DNA from: Treponema sp.
GTDB taxonomy: Bacteria; Spirochaetota; Spirochaetia; Treponematales; Breznakiellaceae
DNA length: 44,166 bases
NCBI GenBank assembly: GCA_009784995.1
Contig: WQXE01000001.1
Location: forward strand, 1-44,166
Reading direction: 5' to 3'
Part shown: one piece after another, positions 14,528-23,046 of the stretch
Layout of the letters: every line of letters begins with the position of its first letter
How positions within the stretch are numbered: position 1 is the stretch's first letter
The notes under the pieces: generated by a model
Told to the model about the DNA's origin: nothing
Database searches by the model: none
What the model saw: the letters and a program-made list of their open reading frames with translations, nothing else
Program-made: the position numbers and the translations under genes

Positions 14528-17500
14528 TTAACCCGCGATTTCCCCGGCTTTTTGTGTTATAGAAATAATCTTTTTATAATCTCCCCGCAGAAGGTTAACA
14601 GAAATTTCTTCTATTATATTTTTTATTTCAGAAGACCAAACCTTTTGTTCCAAATCGGCTAACGCTTCTTTAACAGCGTTTTTATTGTATTTTTCGCTCG
14701 CGTCTTTTATTTCGTTCATTCTTTTTCGAAATAAATCTATATCGGAAGCTGAAACTTCTGATACGCTGTCCGTCTTTTGTATTTTAAATTTTTCTATTAT
14801 AGATAAAAGCGCGCTAACTAAAGCGGGTGTTTCATTAACCATTGTGTCAAAATCGCCGGTTTGAGCGGCTTTTTCCAGCTTCAGCGCGAGATCGGAATGT
14901 GTACTTTCTTTAACATTCGCGAGAGCGTTTTTTATTCCATGTACGGCGATAATATAAGATTCCAGTTCCTCGTCATTTAAACTATTTAATTTATCTTTAA
15001 ATGAATCCAGTATACTTAGTGTATTTTGAGCGTCAAGAACAAAAAACCGCTTTAATCTAACCTCCGCGTCATCTTCTTGTTCTATATTATTATCCATTTC
15101 TGTATTTACCTTTTTTGAGTTTTTATTTCGTAAAAATTGTGTCAACAAGAGATCTAATTCGCGCGAATCAACCGGTTTCGCCAAAAAGCCGTCAAAACCA
15201 TTATCCAAAAACTTTTGTTCCTGGCCGCTTAAGACATTCGCGGTTAAAGCGACGATCGGACGGATATAACCCAATTGACGAATTATTTTTACAGCTTCAA
15301 TGCCGTTCATTTTAGGCATCATATGATCCATAAAAATTATGTCGTAATTGCCTTCGTCTTTAATTTTTTCGATTGCTTCAATTCCGCTTTTGGCGGTTTC
15401 AATTTTAAAACCATAAGGAAGCAATAATCCTTTGGCGACATACAGATTAGATTCAATATCATCAACAACCAATACTTTGTTGTTGGAAAGATATTCTTCG
15501 ATAACCTGCTCGTTCATAATATGTTTTGTGCTTTGGAAAGTAAAGTTTTTTAAACTTTCGACGATTTCGGCGCCGCAAAGTTCGCTGCCGTGTATACTCT
15601 GCGGCAGGTGTACTGTAAACACAGATCCCTTGCCGACTTCGCTTTCTACAAATATCTCTCCGTCCAGTAATTCAACAAGGCGTTTTGTAATGCTCATGCC
15701 AAGACCTGTGCCGGGAATATAATTATTTGTATCCAAGTTAAAACGCTCATATTCGCTAAAAAGCCTTTTAAGCTGCTCTTTATTCATACCCTGTCCCGTA
15801 TCACTTACCTTAAAAATAAGCGTAAGCGACTGCCTGTTCTCGCCGGGTTCAAAAGAAAAGGACAGCGTAACTTTGCCTGATTCTGTGTATTTAAACGCGT
15901 TGGATAAAAGGTTATTTAGTATTTGTTTTATACGAAGTTCATCGCCGATAAGCTCAAGTGGTAATTTTTCATCTATCTGTAAAATAAATTCGATTGGTTT
16001 GCTTTCATAACGGAAACGGTTTAACTGCACAGTGTTATTAATAAAGATCGAAATATCATACTGCTTTTGAATTATTTCCAGTTTACCCGCCTCGATTTTT
16101 GAGAAGTCAAGAATGTCGTTAATAATATTTAAAAGAAGGCTGCCGGATTCATATATTTTTCTAAAACCTTCATCAGCGTTGGCGCCCGCGAATGTGTCTG
16201 TCGAAAATTCTTTTTTCTGTAAAAAGATTTCTGATATGCCGAGTATCGCGTTCATCGGCGTGCGTATTTCATGGCTCATTTGCGCGAGGAAAGTACTTTT
16301 CGCGCGGTTACTTTGCTCGGCGAGTTTTTTGGCGGCGACAAGCTCTGTAATGTTAATAACGTGCTGCAAATGAACTTTTCTGCCGTCATACCAGTTGATA
16401 TAACAATCAGAATGAAGAACAGTTATGTCGCTTACCTGATCATATTCTTCCCAAACAACAATATTATTCGGGTCTTTATCCAATTGATGACACGGGCAAA
16501 AATCGCATTTTCTGTCATAATCCCTTCGGAAAACTTTATAACAATATTGCCCGACAACATCACCTTCGATGTTTAAAAACATTTTAAGGAAGTTATTGGC
16601 GAAAAGTATTTCGCCTGTATCAGGGACTGTTACATAAATACCGGCTTGAATACTGTTTAATATATTTTCAAGAGCGACAAGCGTATTATTTTTTAAAACT
16701 GTAGCTTCATACATTTTATTCAACGCGGCTTCCAGCATAACTTTATCTTCCTGATTTTTTATAATCAGCTGGTTACGAATTACCGCGTTGGCGCACATAA
16801 AAGCGACAGAACGCATAATGTCGGAACTGTTTTCGTCAAAATAACGTTCTTTTTGCCGGTCCTCAAAAAGCACAAACCCCCAAAAAGAATTATCAATTGA
16901 TATAGGCGTGACAAATAACGAAAAAACTCCGAACGCTTCCAGCATCGCGGCTTCGGGAAGAAGTTTCGCGGGAGAGTTAATCGTTTCGCCGTTTGCCAAA
17001 AGCGGCTCCCATCTTGGCGCGAAATCTTTAGATAATATATCGATAAGTCCCGGTGTCGGCTCTGTGGTACCGCCTGACAATCTGTCCCAGCGGAAAATTT
17101 GGGATGTGTGCAAGCCATCATCCATTCTAAAATTTTGCCAAACAGAAAGCCTGTCCAAACCCAATTCGTCAATAATATGTTTTAACCCCGATGTCATAAT
17201 TTCTTCAAATGATTTATTGTGCTGCGCCATAAAATCAATCGCGGTTTTGCTTAAAACTTCCAGTAATCTTTCGCGGTGTTTAATCGCGTCCATCATTTTT
17301 TCTTTTTCTACCAGTTCATTTTTATATAACTGCTGTGTCAGTTTATTTTTTCCAAGTAACATTGAAAGCGCGATAATAAGCCCCAAAAGTATAATACTGG
17401 AAACAGCCATAATCACGGCGAACAAATTCGCGTAATACGAACTTTGAATATCCATTAATCTGTTATAATTAAAAACACGGTTTTGCCAATCATGGTTAAT

Positions 17501-19078
17501 TTTATCAACTTGCAGCAATTTGAGCGATTTATCAACAATGGAAAGAAGTATTGTTTCATTTTTGTTAAAACCAAATTTTGTTTCGATATGCTGATCAAAA
17601 ACCATATTCACTTTAAAATCAAAAAGTTCCTGATAATGAGACAAATACAAAATACGTCTTTGAGTAGACATAACAAGATCAACTTCTCCGCGCTGTAACG
17701 CGTTAAAAGCCTGGTCAATATTGTCATATTCAAAAGTATTCCTGTGATTGGGAAACCATTGATTAAACATGGCTGTAAATGATGTACCGCGGGCTACACC
17801 GATTTTTTGATATGGAATTTCATTGAGTGTAACATTGTGGTAATCCAGCCGCGATATAAACGCGTAATGATCTTCCAATATAACAATATCAGACCAAATA
17901 AAATAATTTTCTCTCTCTTTGGTTTGCGCGACTTCAGGCGCGAAAGCCGCTTCCCCTTTTATTAGCATTTCATTAATTTCGGGCCAATTTGTATTTTCCG
18001 CGTGAACAACTTCAAATGATAAACCGGTAAACATGGAAATTTCATCAAGTAAATCAAAAAATATTCCCTGCCATTGTCTGTGATGTCTGTTATAAAAACT
18101 TAAAGGATAATTAGTGCTGTTAGCCGCGATTGGCACGCTTAAACCGCGGGAAGTAAGATTATTAATGTAAGCGCGCTCTTCGTCGTTAAGACGCGTGCGC
18201 AATTTATACGTAAGGTATTCATTATACCCTTGTTTATATAAATTACTTAAATGAGAGGTAGCGCCGCTTCGCTGAAGCTTTGTAAAAGCGGAAATAATCG
18301 GAGCCAAATCCCTGTTTGCTGTCGCCATAGAAACAGGATTAAAAATTAACGGATAAAAATCTTCTATAATAATATTATTATATTCAAGCGCGAATATTTC
18401 CGCGTTACTAGACGCGATAAAAGCGTCCGCTTCTCCATTCGCGAGCGCGAGGTAAGCTTCGGGAAAACCGTTAACCCAAACAGGCACATAAGAACCCGGC
18501 TGCGTTACAGACGCTACAACAGCTTCTACAGGAGTGCCAATAAAAGCGTATCTTAAAGGACGTTCCTGCGAAATTTGATTTAAAGCGGGGCTTCCTTCAA
18601 GCCTGAATATAACATACAACCTGTTCGCTATTGTGTCGGTCATAAGATATCGTTGCAGGCGTTCAGGAGTAGCCATAAAAATACCGTTAAAATCAACTTG
18701 ATAAGTATCTGTTTTTTCCAGCAGAACATTCATCTGATGAACTTCTACATTAAACTCAATACCAAAAAGCTCAGAAAGCCATTGGCATAACAAAACAGAG
18801 TAACCGCCAATCTGTCCGTTATTTTTTACAAACGCTTCAGTTGAAGGAATCATCCCGTAGGTAAACGATTTTCCGTTTTTTGTATATTCGTTTCGCAGCG
18901 CTTCTATCGCTTCAATTTCTTCGGGTGTAATCCCCGGGATTTGATGAAATGTTTTTACAGAAGTAACATCAAATATTTCCGGCTGCTGCAGCGTTGGCAT
19001 TATCGGACAGGAAATATATACAAAAACAACGCATACTAAAAATAACGCGAATGTTATTCGTATATAGATAGCGTTCAT
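14528..19078 (-). CDS. Giant hybrid kinase with two periplasmic solute-binding domains, GAF, PAS, REC and HPt
   Basis: 1,516 residues from ATG 19078, which overlaps the previous stop as ATGA; the longer frame to 19111 is rejected. After a signal anchor come two tandem SBP_bac_3/PBPb modules (about 75-300 and 310-535). The second begins with VPIAANSTNYPLSFYN, typical of BvgS/EvgS-like sensors. A membrane helix (about 550-575), GAF (about 625-770) and PAS (about 810-920) follow; the PAS carries a cysteine cluster RKCDFCPCHQL. HisKA has H936 in SHEIRTPMNA, HATPase GTGLGMS, REC D1251 in FMDHMMPKMNG, HPt H1380 in AVHGIKNAL, and a helical tail ends the protein. It probably senses an amino acid or similar small solute. 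It is the second gene of an operon with the HD-GYP protein, a likely phosphorelay target. Confidence 0.92.
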   Translation of the reverse strand: MNAIYIRITFALFLVCVVFVYISCPIMPTLQQPEIFDVTSVKTFHQIPGITPEEIEAIEALRNEYTKNGKSFTYGMIPSTEAFVKNNGQIGGYSVLLCQWLSELFGIEFNVEVHQMNVLLEKTDTYQVDFNGIFMATPERLQRYLMTDTIANRLYVIFRLEGSPALNQISQERPLRYAFIGTPVEAVVASVTQPGSYVPVWVNGFPEAYLALANGEADAFIASSNAEIFALEYNNIIIEDFYPLIFNPVSMATANRDLAPIISAFTKLQRSGATSHLSNLYKQGYNEYLTYKLRTRLNDEERAYINNLTSRGLSVPIAANSTNYPLSFYNRHHRQWQGIFFDLLDEISMFTGLSFEVVHAENTNWPEINEMLIKGEAAFAPEVAQTKERENYFIWSDIVILEDHYAFISRLDYHNVTLNEIPYQKIGVARGTSFTAMFNQWFPNHRNTFEYDNIDQAFNALQRGEVDLVMSTQRRILYLSHYQELFDFKVNMVFDQHIETKFGFNKNETILLSIVDKSLKLLQVDKINHDWQNRVFNYNRLMDIQSSYYANLFAVIMAVSSIILLGLIIALSMLLGKNKLTQQLYKNELVEKEKMMDAIKHRERLLEVLSKTAIDFMAQHNKSFEEIMTSGLKHIIDELGLDRLSVWQNFRMDDGLHTSQIFRWDRLSGGTTEPTPGLIDILSKDFAPRWEPLLANGETINSPAKLLPEAAMLEAFGVFSLFVTPISIDNSFWGFVLFEDRQKERYFDENSSDIMRSVAFMCANAVIRNQLIIKNQEDKVMLEAALNKMYEATVLKNNTLVALENILNSIQAGIYVTVPDTGEILFANNFLKMFLNIEGDVVGQYCYKVFRRDYDRKCDFCPCHQLDKDPNNIVVWEEYDQVSDITVLHSDCYINWYDGRKVHLQHVINITELVAAKKLAEQSNRAKSTFLAQMSHEIRTPMNAILGISEIFLQKKEFSTDTFAGANADEGFRKIYESGSLLLNIINDILDFSKIEAGKLEIIQKQYDISIFINNTVQLNRFRYESKPIEFILQIDEKLPLELIGDELRIKQILNNLLSNAFKYTESGKVTLSFSFEPGENRQSLTLIFKVSDTGQGMNKEQLKRLFSEYERFNLDTNNYIPGTGLGMSITKRLVELLDGEIFVESEVGKGSVFTVHLPQSIHGSELCGAEIVESLKNFTFQSTKHIMNEQVIEEYLSNNKVLVVDDIESNLYVAKGLLLPYGFKIETAKSGIEAIEKIKDEGNYDIIFMDHMMPKMNGIEAVKIIRQLGYIRPIVALTANVLSGQEQKFLDNGFDGFLAKPVDSRELDLLLTQFLRNKNSKKVNTEMDNNIEQEDDAEVRLKRFFVLDAQNTLSILDSFKDKLNSLNDEELESYIIAVHGIKNALANVKESTHSDLALKLEKAAQTGDFDTMVNETPALVSALLSIIEKFKIQKTDSVSEVSASDIDLFRKRMNEIKDASEKYNKNAVKEALADLEQKVWSSEIKNIIEEISVNLLRGDYKKIISITQKAGEIAG

Positions 19079-20112
19079 TCCGTTACCACTTCGACAAATT
19101 CTTTTTCGCATTTTAAAAACAGGTTTACAAGCGTAGGATCAAAATGCGTGCCGCTAGATTCGCTTATAATTTTTACCGCGGCTTCATGAGAAAACGCTTC
19201 CTTGTACGGACGCACGGAAACCAAAGCGTCGTAAACATCGGCTATCGCCATGATGCGCCCTTGCAGCGGTATATCCGTGCCTTTTAACGCGCGAGGATAA
19301 CCTGTGCCGTCCCACCTTTCATGATGAGAGCCAGCGAAAAATTTGGCGCACTGTAAAAAGTATCCGTCGCCTGAATCGGCGATAATACTGTCGATAATAT
19401 TTTCACCTTCAGACGCGTGGATTTTCATTTGCTCATATTCATCGGATGTAAGTTTTCCGGGTTTATTTAAAATAATATCCGATATAACAATCTTGCCGAT
19501 GTCATGCAGCCTTGCTGATGAAGCTACAAGCTCAAGATTCCATTCGCATATTTCATCGGTATATACGCCGTTTTCGAGCATTGTGTATAATAATATTTTT
19601 ATATATTTTGTCGTTCGCTCAATATGATGACCTGTAAGTTTATCGCGGTTTTCTACCATATTTGCCAAAACCGACGCCATAGAATTTTGCAGTCTTAAAA
19701 GTTTATCGGTACGGTAACGCAGCATCAGGTTTCGTTCATGAATAATATCTTCTACATTTAAATGCGTTTTTATACGGTTATAAAGAACGGCTTCGGAAAA
19801 TGGTTTGGTAATAAAATCCACAACCCCCATTTCAAAACCGCGCACTTCTGTTTCGGCGTCGTTTTTACTGGTTAAAAATATAACGGGTATACTGGAGTAT
19901 TTTTTATCGGCTTTTAAATACTGTAACGCCTCAAACCCGTCGATTTCAGGCATTAAAACGTCCAATAATATTAAATCGGGCATGATTTTATCAAGAAGTT
20001 CATACATCAAAGAAGCTGATGAAAAGGTGTATACGGTATAAATGTCCGATAACGCTTTTTCGGCTTTTATAAGATTTACATGGTTATCGTCTACGGCGAA
20101 AATAGTTTTCAT
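19075..20112 (-). CDS. Response regulator with HD-GYP output (probable c-di-GMP phosphodiesterase)
   Basis: 345 residues. REC has D51 in LLDVLMPEIDG and TKPF. After a helical linker, the HD-GYP domain (about 145-340) has all main signatures: H203-D204 in LHDIGK, HHERWDGTGYP (263-273) and DVYDAL. Proteins of this architecture hydrolyse c-di-GMP to pGpG or GMP when the receiver is phosphorylated. The stop codon overlaps the start of the giant kinase gene by 4 nt (ATGA), so both are made together; the kinase's HPt is the obvious phosphate donor. It is preceded by an extended -10 promoter and a leader of about 42 nt without a strong Shine-Dalgarno. Confidence 0.93.
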   Translation of the reverse strand: MKTIFAVDDNHVNLIKAEKALSDIYTVYTFSSASLMYELLDKIMPDLILLDVLMPEIDGFEALQYLKADKKYSSIPVIFLTSKNDAETEVRGFEMGVVDFITKPFSEAVLYNRIKTHLNVEDIIHERNLMLRYRTDKLLRLQNSMASVLANMVENRDKLTGHHIERTTKYIKILLYTMLENGVYTDEICEWNLELVASSARLHDIGKIVISDIILNKPGKLTSDEYEQMKIHASEGENIIDSIIADSGDGYFLQCAKFFAGSHHERWDGTGYPRALKGTDIPLQGRIMAIADVYDALVSVRPYKEAFSHEAAVKIISESSGTHFDPTLVNLFLKCEKEFVEVVTE

Positions 20113-20160
20113 TTAATAAAATACCCTTATTTAAGAAGCCCGCTTTTCATTCCATTGTAG

Positions 20161-20189
20161 ATTATAACAGAATTTGAGTAATATTACAA
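20161..20189 (-). promoter_or_regulatory. Extended -10 promoter of the HD-GYP/giant-kinase operon
   Basis: On the minus strand TTGTAA (20184-20189), 17 nt, consensus TATAAT (20161-20166), with TGT directly before the -10 box. It lies just downstream of the terminator of the preceding gene, so the operon has its own start. Confidence 0.7.
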
Positions 20190-20199
20190 TAATTTATAC

Positions 20200-20234
20200 A
20201 AAAAAAGCGCCCTGTCACAATGACAGAGCGCTTT
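20200..20234 (-). terminator. Rho-independent terminator of the small secreted-protein gene
   Basis: On the minus strand a stem AAAGCGC / GCGCTTT with inner CTGTCA / TGACAG, one mismatch and a 3-nt loop is followed by seven T. It begins 36 nt after the stop of the 20270-20770 gene. Confidence 0.85.
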
Positions 20235-20269
20235 ACTCTAGTAACGCGGTTTTAACCAGCGGTTCCTGT

Positions 20270-20770
20270 TCAGTCGCAGCCGCAATTACATTTAATCCCG
20301 CCGGGAGCGTTTCTCCTGCTTGGACTAAAGTTGCCGCGAGCTTCACTATTCGGTCTAGTATTTTCCCGACGCTGGGTAAAATTTTGCTGTTCAAGCATTC
20401 GCATTCGGTTATTGAACTCGTATGTTCTGCTGTTAATCGTTACTTTTACGGGCTGAATGAAATTTCTGAATCCAAAGCCTTCGATTGATACTCTGGCTCC
20501 TTCCCTTAAATCAGAAATAAACCCAATGTAACGGGTTAACATGGGAACAGTATAGGTGACATTACCGCTTTCTATCGCTATAAATCCTCTTTCCAGTTTT
20601 AATATTCCGTCAACTGTTATTGGATTAATTTGACGCGCTCTGGTTTGACCTTCCTGTATTTCGCTTCTTTGGGGTCGATTTTCCCTATTTTGTCTATTTC
20701 CCCTTTCCTGAGCGAATAAACTTCCTGTTAATAAAACAGCGATAAACATAATTAAGAATAATTTTTTCAC
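20270..20770 (-). CDS. Small secreted protein with C-terminal CxCxC tail, unknown function
   Basis: 166 residues from GTG 20770, chosen because GGAGG lies 5 nt upstream and the product then begins directly with a signal peptide (VKKLFLIMFIAVLLTGSLFAQ, cleavage after AQ-like). The longer frame to 20809 would bury the signal. The mature protein starts with an Arg/Asn/Gln-rich low-complexity stretch. It then has a compact region (about 50-120; DGILKLERGFIAIESGN, EGARVSIEGFGF) with a beta-rich, possibly OB-like pattern. A second basic linker and CNCGCD at the very C-terminus follow. The cysteine tail could bind a metal. I do not recognise the family. It is a single gene with its own terminator, divergent from ogt. 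Confidence 0.75.
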   Translation of the reverse strand: MKKLFLIMFIAVLLTGSLFAQERGNRQNRENRPQRSEIQEGQTRARQINPITVDGILKLERGFIAIESGNVTYTVPMLTRYIGFISDLREGARVSIEGFGFRNFIQPVKVTINSRTYEFNNRMRMLEQQNFTQRRENTRPNSEARGNFSPSRRNAPGGIKCNCGCD

Positions 20771-20822
20771 AACAACCTCCGTTTGAATTGTATCTGCATA
20801 TATAACCAAAAATTTATGGATG

Positions 20823-20831
20823 TGTTACAAT
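20823..20831 (+). promoter_or_regulatory. Extended -10 element of ogt, candidate leaderless start
   Basis: TGT followed by TACAAT (20826-20831), then 7 nt and ATG 20839. No recognisable -35 and no Shine-Dalgarno are present. Confidence 0.4.
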
Positions 20832-20838
20832 AATTACA

Positions 20839-21303
20839 ATGAAATATTATTACAAATATTCATATAAAATCTGTAACCTTTTTATAACAGAAGAAAATAA
20901 TTCTATTCATAATGTCAGATTCAATATTGATGAGATATCAGGCGAAGTAAAAAAAAGCGAAACCCCGTTAATAAAAGAGACAGCGAAACAGCTTGATGAA
21001 TATTTTAACGGCAAACGAAAAGTTTTTGATTTACCGCTTAACGCGAACGGAACGGAGTTTCAAAAAAAGGTCTGGCAGGCTCTTCAAACAATTCCATACG
21101 GACAAACTTGCAATTACGAGCGAATAGCGGTTTTAATCGGTAAACCTAAAGCGTGCAGAGCTGTGGGAATGGCGAACAATAAAAACCCAATAGCGATAAT
21201 AATTCCCTGTCATCGCGTTATCGGCAAAGACGGAAAATTAACCGGATACGCCGGCGGCTTGGAACTAAAACAAAAACTACTCCAATTAGAAAATAATAAT
21301 TAA
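20839..21303 (+). CDS. ogt: Methylated-DNA--[protein]-cysteine S-methyltransferase
   Basis: 154 residues, the usual length of short bacterial MGMT/Ogt enzymes. The N-terminal ribonuclease-H-like part is short. The DNA-binding half has FQKKVWQALQTIPYGQTCNY, the arginine finger region CRAVGMANNKNP and the active site PCHRVIGKDG with C124 as methyl acceptor, followed by YAGGLELKQKLL. It transfers the alkyl group from O6-alkylguanine to itself in a suicide reaction. It is a single plus-strand gene, convergent with the membrane-protein pair (12-nt gap, no hairpin). The alkyltransferase-like paralogue at 236-532 lacks the cysteine. Confidence 0.95.
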   Translation: MKYYYKYSYKICNLFITEENNSIHNVRFNIDEISGEVKKSETPLIKETAKQLDEYFNGKRKVFDLPLNANGTEFQKKVWQALQTIPYGQTCNYERIAVLIGKPKACRAVGMANNKNPIAIIIPCHRVIGKDGKLTGYAGGLELKQKLLQLENNN

Positions 21304-21315
21304 TTTGGAATTTTA

Positions 21316-23046
21316 TTAACTATGTTGGGCGGATAATGTGATAAGTGACGCGAATAAAGTAATACCCAAAGCGATTATATAAATAACTATCGCCGCGGAA
21401 AAACCCGCGCTTATTGTAAGCCAAATACCCAATGTATTAAAAATTGACCTGTACAGAAAAACAAAGCCATGAAAGACAACCGGTAAAACAGGCAGTAATA
21501 AAGCGAAAAGATAGCGCGGTTTTTGCCGGGCGCGGTAACGCCACGCGATTACAATAATAAAAATCGACATGGGTAAAAAGAATAAAGCTGACCCCAAACG
21601 GTTTAAAATCTCCGCTTCAAAAATCTGATAAATATATCCGGCTTTTTCCAGGTTTCTCGCGGCGGCGAAAAGTTCTCTAATCTGTAAGTTAGAAAGACCT
21701 CTTCTTACATTGGAAAGCAGTAAAAATTCCTCAAAATCAATATCCAATAATATTCCGCCCAAAGGTTCCCTTCCTACCTGCCATTCACTTTGGAAACTAT
21801 GTTCTTCGTTAAAACGATCAAGCGCGTGAGTCATAATAAGTATTTTTTGCTGATGGTTCAATGTAAATGGCAATAGTTTCACATAACGGGCTGTTCCGCT
21901 TGCCTTTAAGTTCATGTCATTGTCAAAACCCATATAATCAAACCCAAAACCGTAGGAAACATCGGGCGATAATGTAAGGCTGGAAAAACGCAGTACAACC
22001 CTGCCTTCTTCGCTTGGAAGTGAAAACACGGCTCCGTTTAAAATCTCGCCTACGGAAAGCTCTACTTCGTCAATAAAAAACGCGGTTAACGCCGCGCCCT
22101 GTTCGCTAGCCGCGAGAAAGTTTACAACATCAGGATCGTTTGGAGTATGTACGATTAATTCCTGAAAAATATAATAAGCGCGGACCCACTGCCCTGTCTG
22201 CATTGCCTGATAACCCGAAAGTTTTAAATTGTGCAAATTAAAAACTTGTGTTTCTCTTTGGTTGGGCGCCTGCGAAGAAATCATGTTCCACGCGTCACTC
22301 GCCAACTGAGAAGCGGCGGCAGCCTGTACATTGTTTCGCCCCGCTAGGCGCCCGGCTAGCCCCGCTAACCAATGAGCGTCAAAATAACGCTCCTCGGCAA
22401 AAGCCGTTTGAGCCAATGAAATAGCTGTTACAGAATCAATTGGCTGTTCGTCAGATAACGGAAAAATATCAACATTATAATTTTCTCTTCTTTGAGTAGC
22501 GGCGTTTCCCAAATTTTTAGCGATATCGGATCTTAAATTTTCAAGCTCCGGGCTATTATACCAAATACGATCACAGATCGCTAAAAATTGAGCCGCGTCA
22601 AACCAGTCACCGGCTTTTGCGCTCTCTTGCGCGTTATTTTTCGCGAGCTGATAAAGCGATCCGGAAAAACGCGTATTATCTTCGTTTGCTTTTACCAATG
22701 GAGCTACAAGAAAGAAAATAAGCGCGTAAATTATCGCGGCTGCAATCGCTGTAATTACCGAAGTTAATAGGCGTTTAAAAAACACATCAGAAAAACTTTT
22801 AAAGTTTTCTTCGTATGAAACAAGACCAAAAGGAATTACCAAAGCGGATAACGCCAAAGCGGGAAACAAATTAAAAACTTCCAAAAAACCCTGTATCAAA
22901 CGCCAACTGCCCGCGTAAATGGGAAGCGGCGGCTGAGAACCGGGAAAAATAAAACGGAAGATTAAAATTAAAAGCGATGAAATAACAACATAAATAATAA
23001 ATATATATTGTGGTGTTCTAAATTTTTCGATATTAATCATAGTCAT
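21316..23046 (-). CDS. Multi-pass membrane protein with a central TPR-like region, unknown function
   Basis: About 576 residues from ATG 23046 (AAGG 4 nt upstream; a second ATG at 23040 is possible). Three hydrophobic helices lie in the first 110 residues, with VIPFGLVSYEENF between them. A long soluble part (about 120-465) follows with helical repeat-like elements (LYQLAKNNAQESAKAGDWFDAAQFLAICDR; ALAQTAFAEERYFDAHWLAGLAGR-like pattern; YQAMQTGQWVRAYYIFQELI) that resemble degenerate TPR units. A beta-rich part and three or four C-terminal helices end the protein. It overlaps the preceding membrane-protein gene by about 14 nt, so the two probably form one complex. I do not recognise the family. 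Confidence 0.75.
   Translation of the reverse strand: MTMINIEKFRTPQYIFIIYVVISSLLILIFRFIFPGSQPPLPIYAGSWRLIQGFLEVFNLFPALALSALVIPFGLVSYEENFKSFSDVFFKRLLTSVITAIAAAIIYALIFFLVAPLVKANEDNTRFSGSLYQLAKNNAQESAKAGDWFDAAQFLAICDRIWYNSPELENLRSDIAKNLGNAATQRRENYNVDIFPLSDEQPIDSVTAISLAQTAFAEERYFDAHWLAGLAGRLAGRNNVQAAAASQLASDAWNMISSQAPNQRETQVFNLHNLKLSGYQAMQTGQWVRAYYIFQELIVHTPNDPDVVNFLAASEQGAALTAFFIDEVELSVGEILNGAVFSLPSEEGRVVLRFSSLTLSPDVSYGFGFDYMGFDNDMNLKASGTARYVKLLPFTLNHQQKILIMTHALDRFNEEHSFQSEWQVGREPLGGILLDIDFEEFLLLSNVRRGLSNLQIRELFAAARNLEKAGYIYQIFEAEILNRLGSALFFLPMSIFIIVIAWRYRARQKPRYLFALLLPVLPVVFHGFVFLYRSIFNTLGIWLTISAGFSAAIVIYIIALGITLFASLITLSAQHS

Noticed and set aside
19079..19111. Upstream start for the giant kinase
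   Set aside because: The ATG at 19078 forms an ATGA overlap with the HD-GYP stop and begins directly before the signal anchor; the extra 11 residues are charged and lie within the previous gene.
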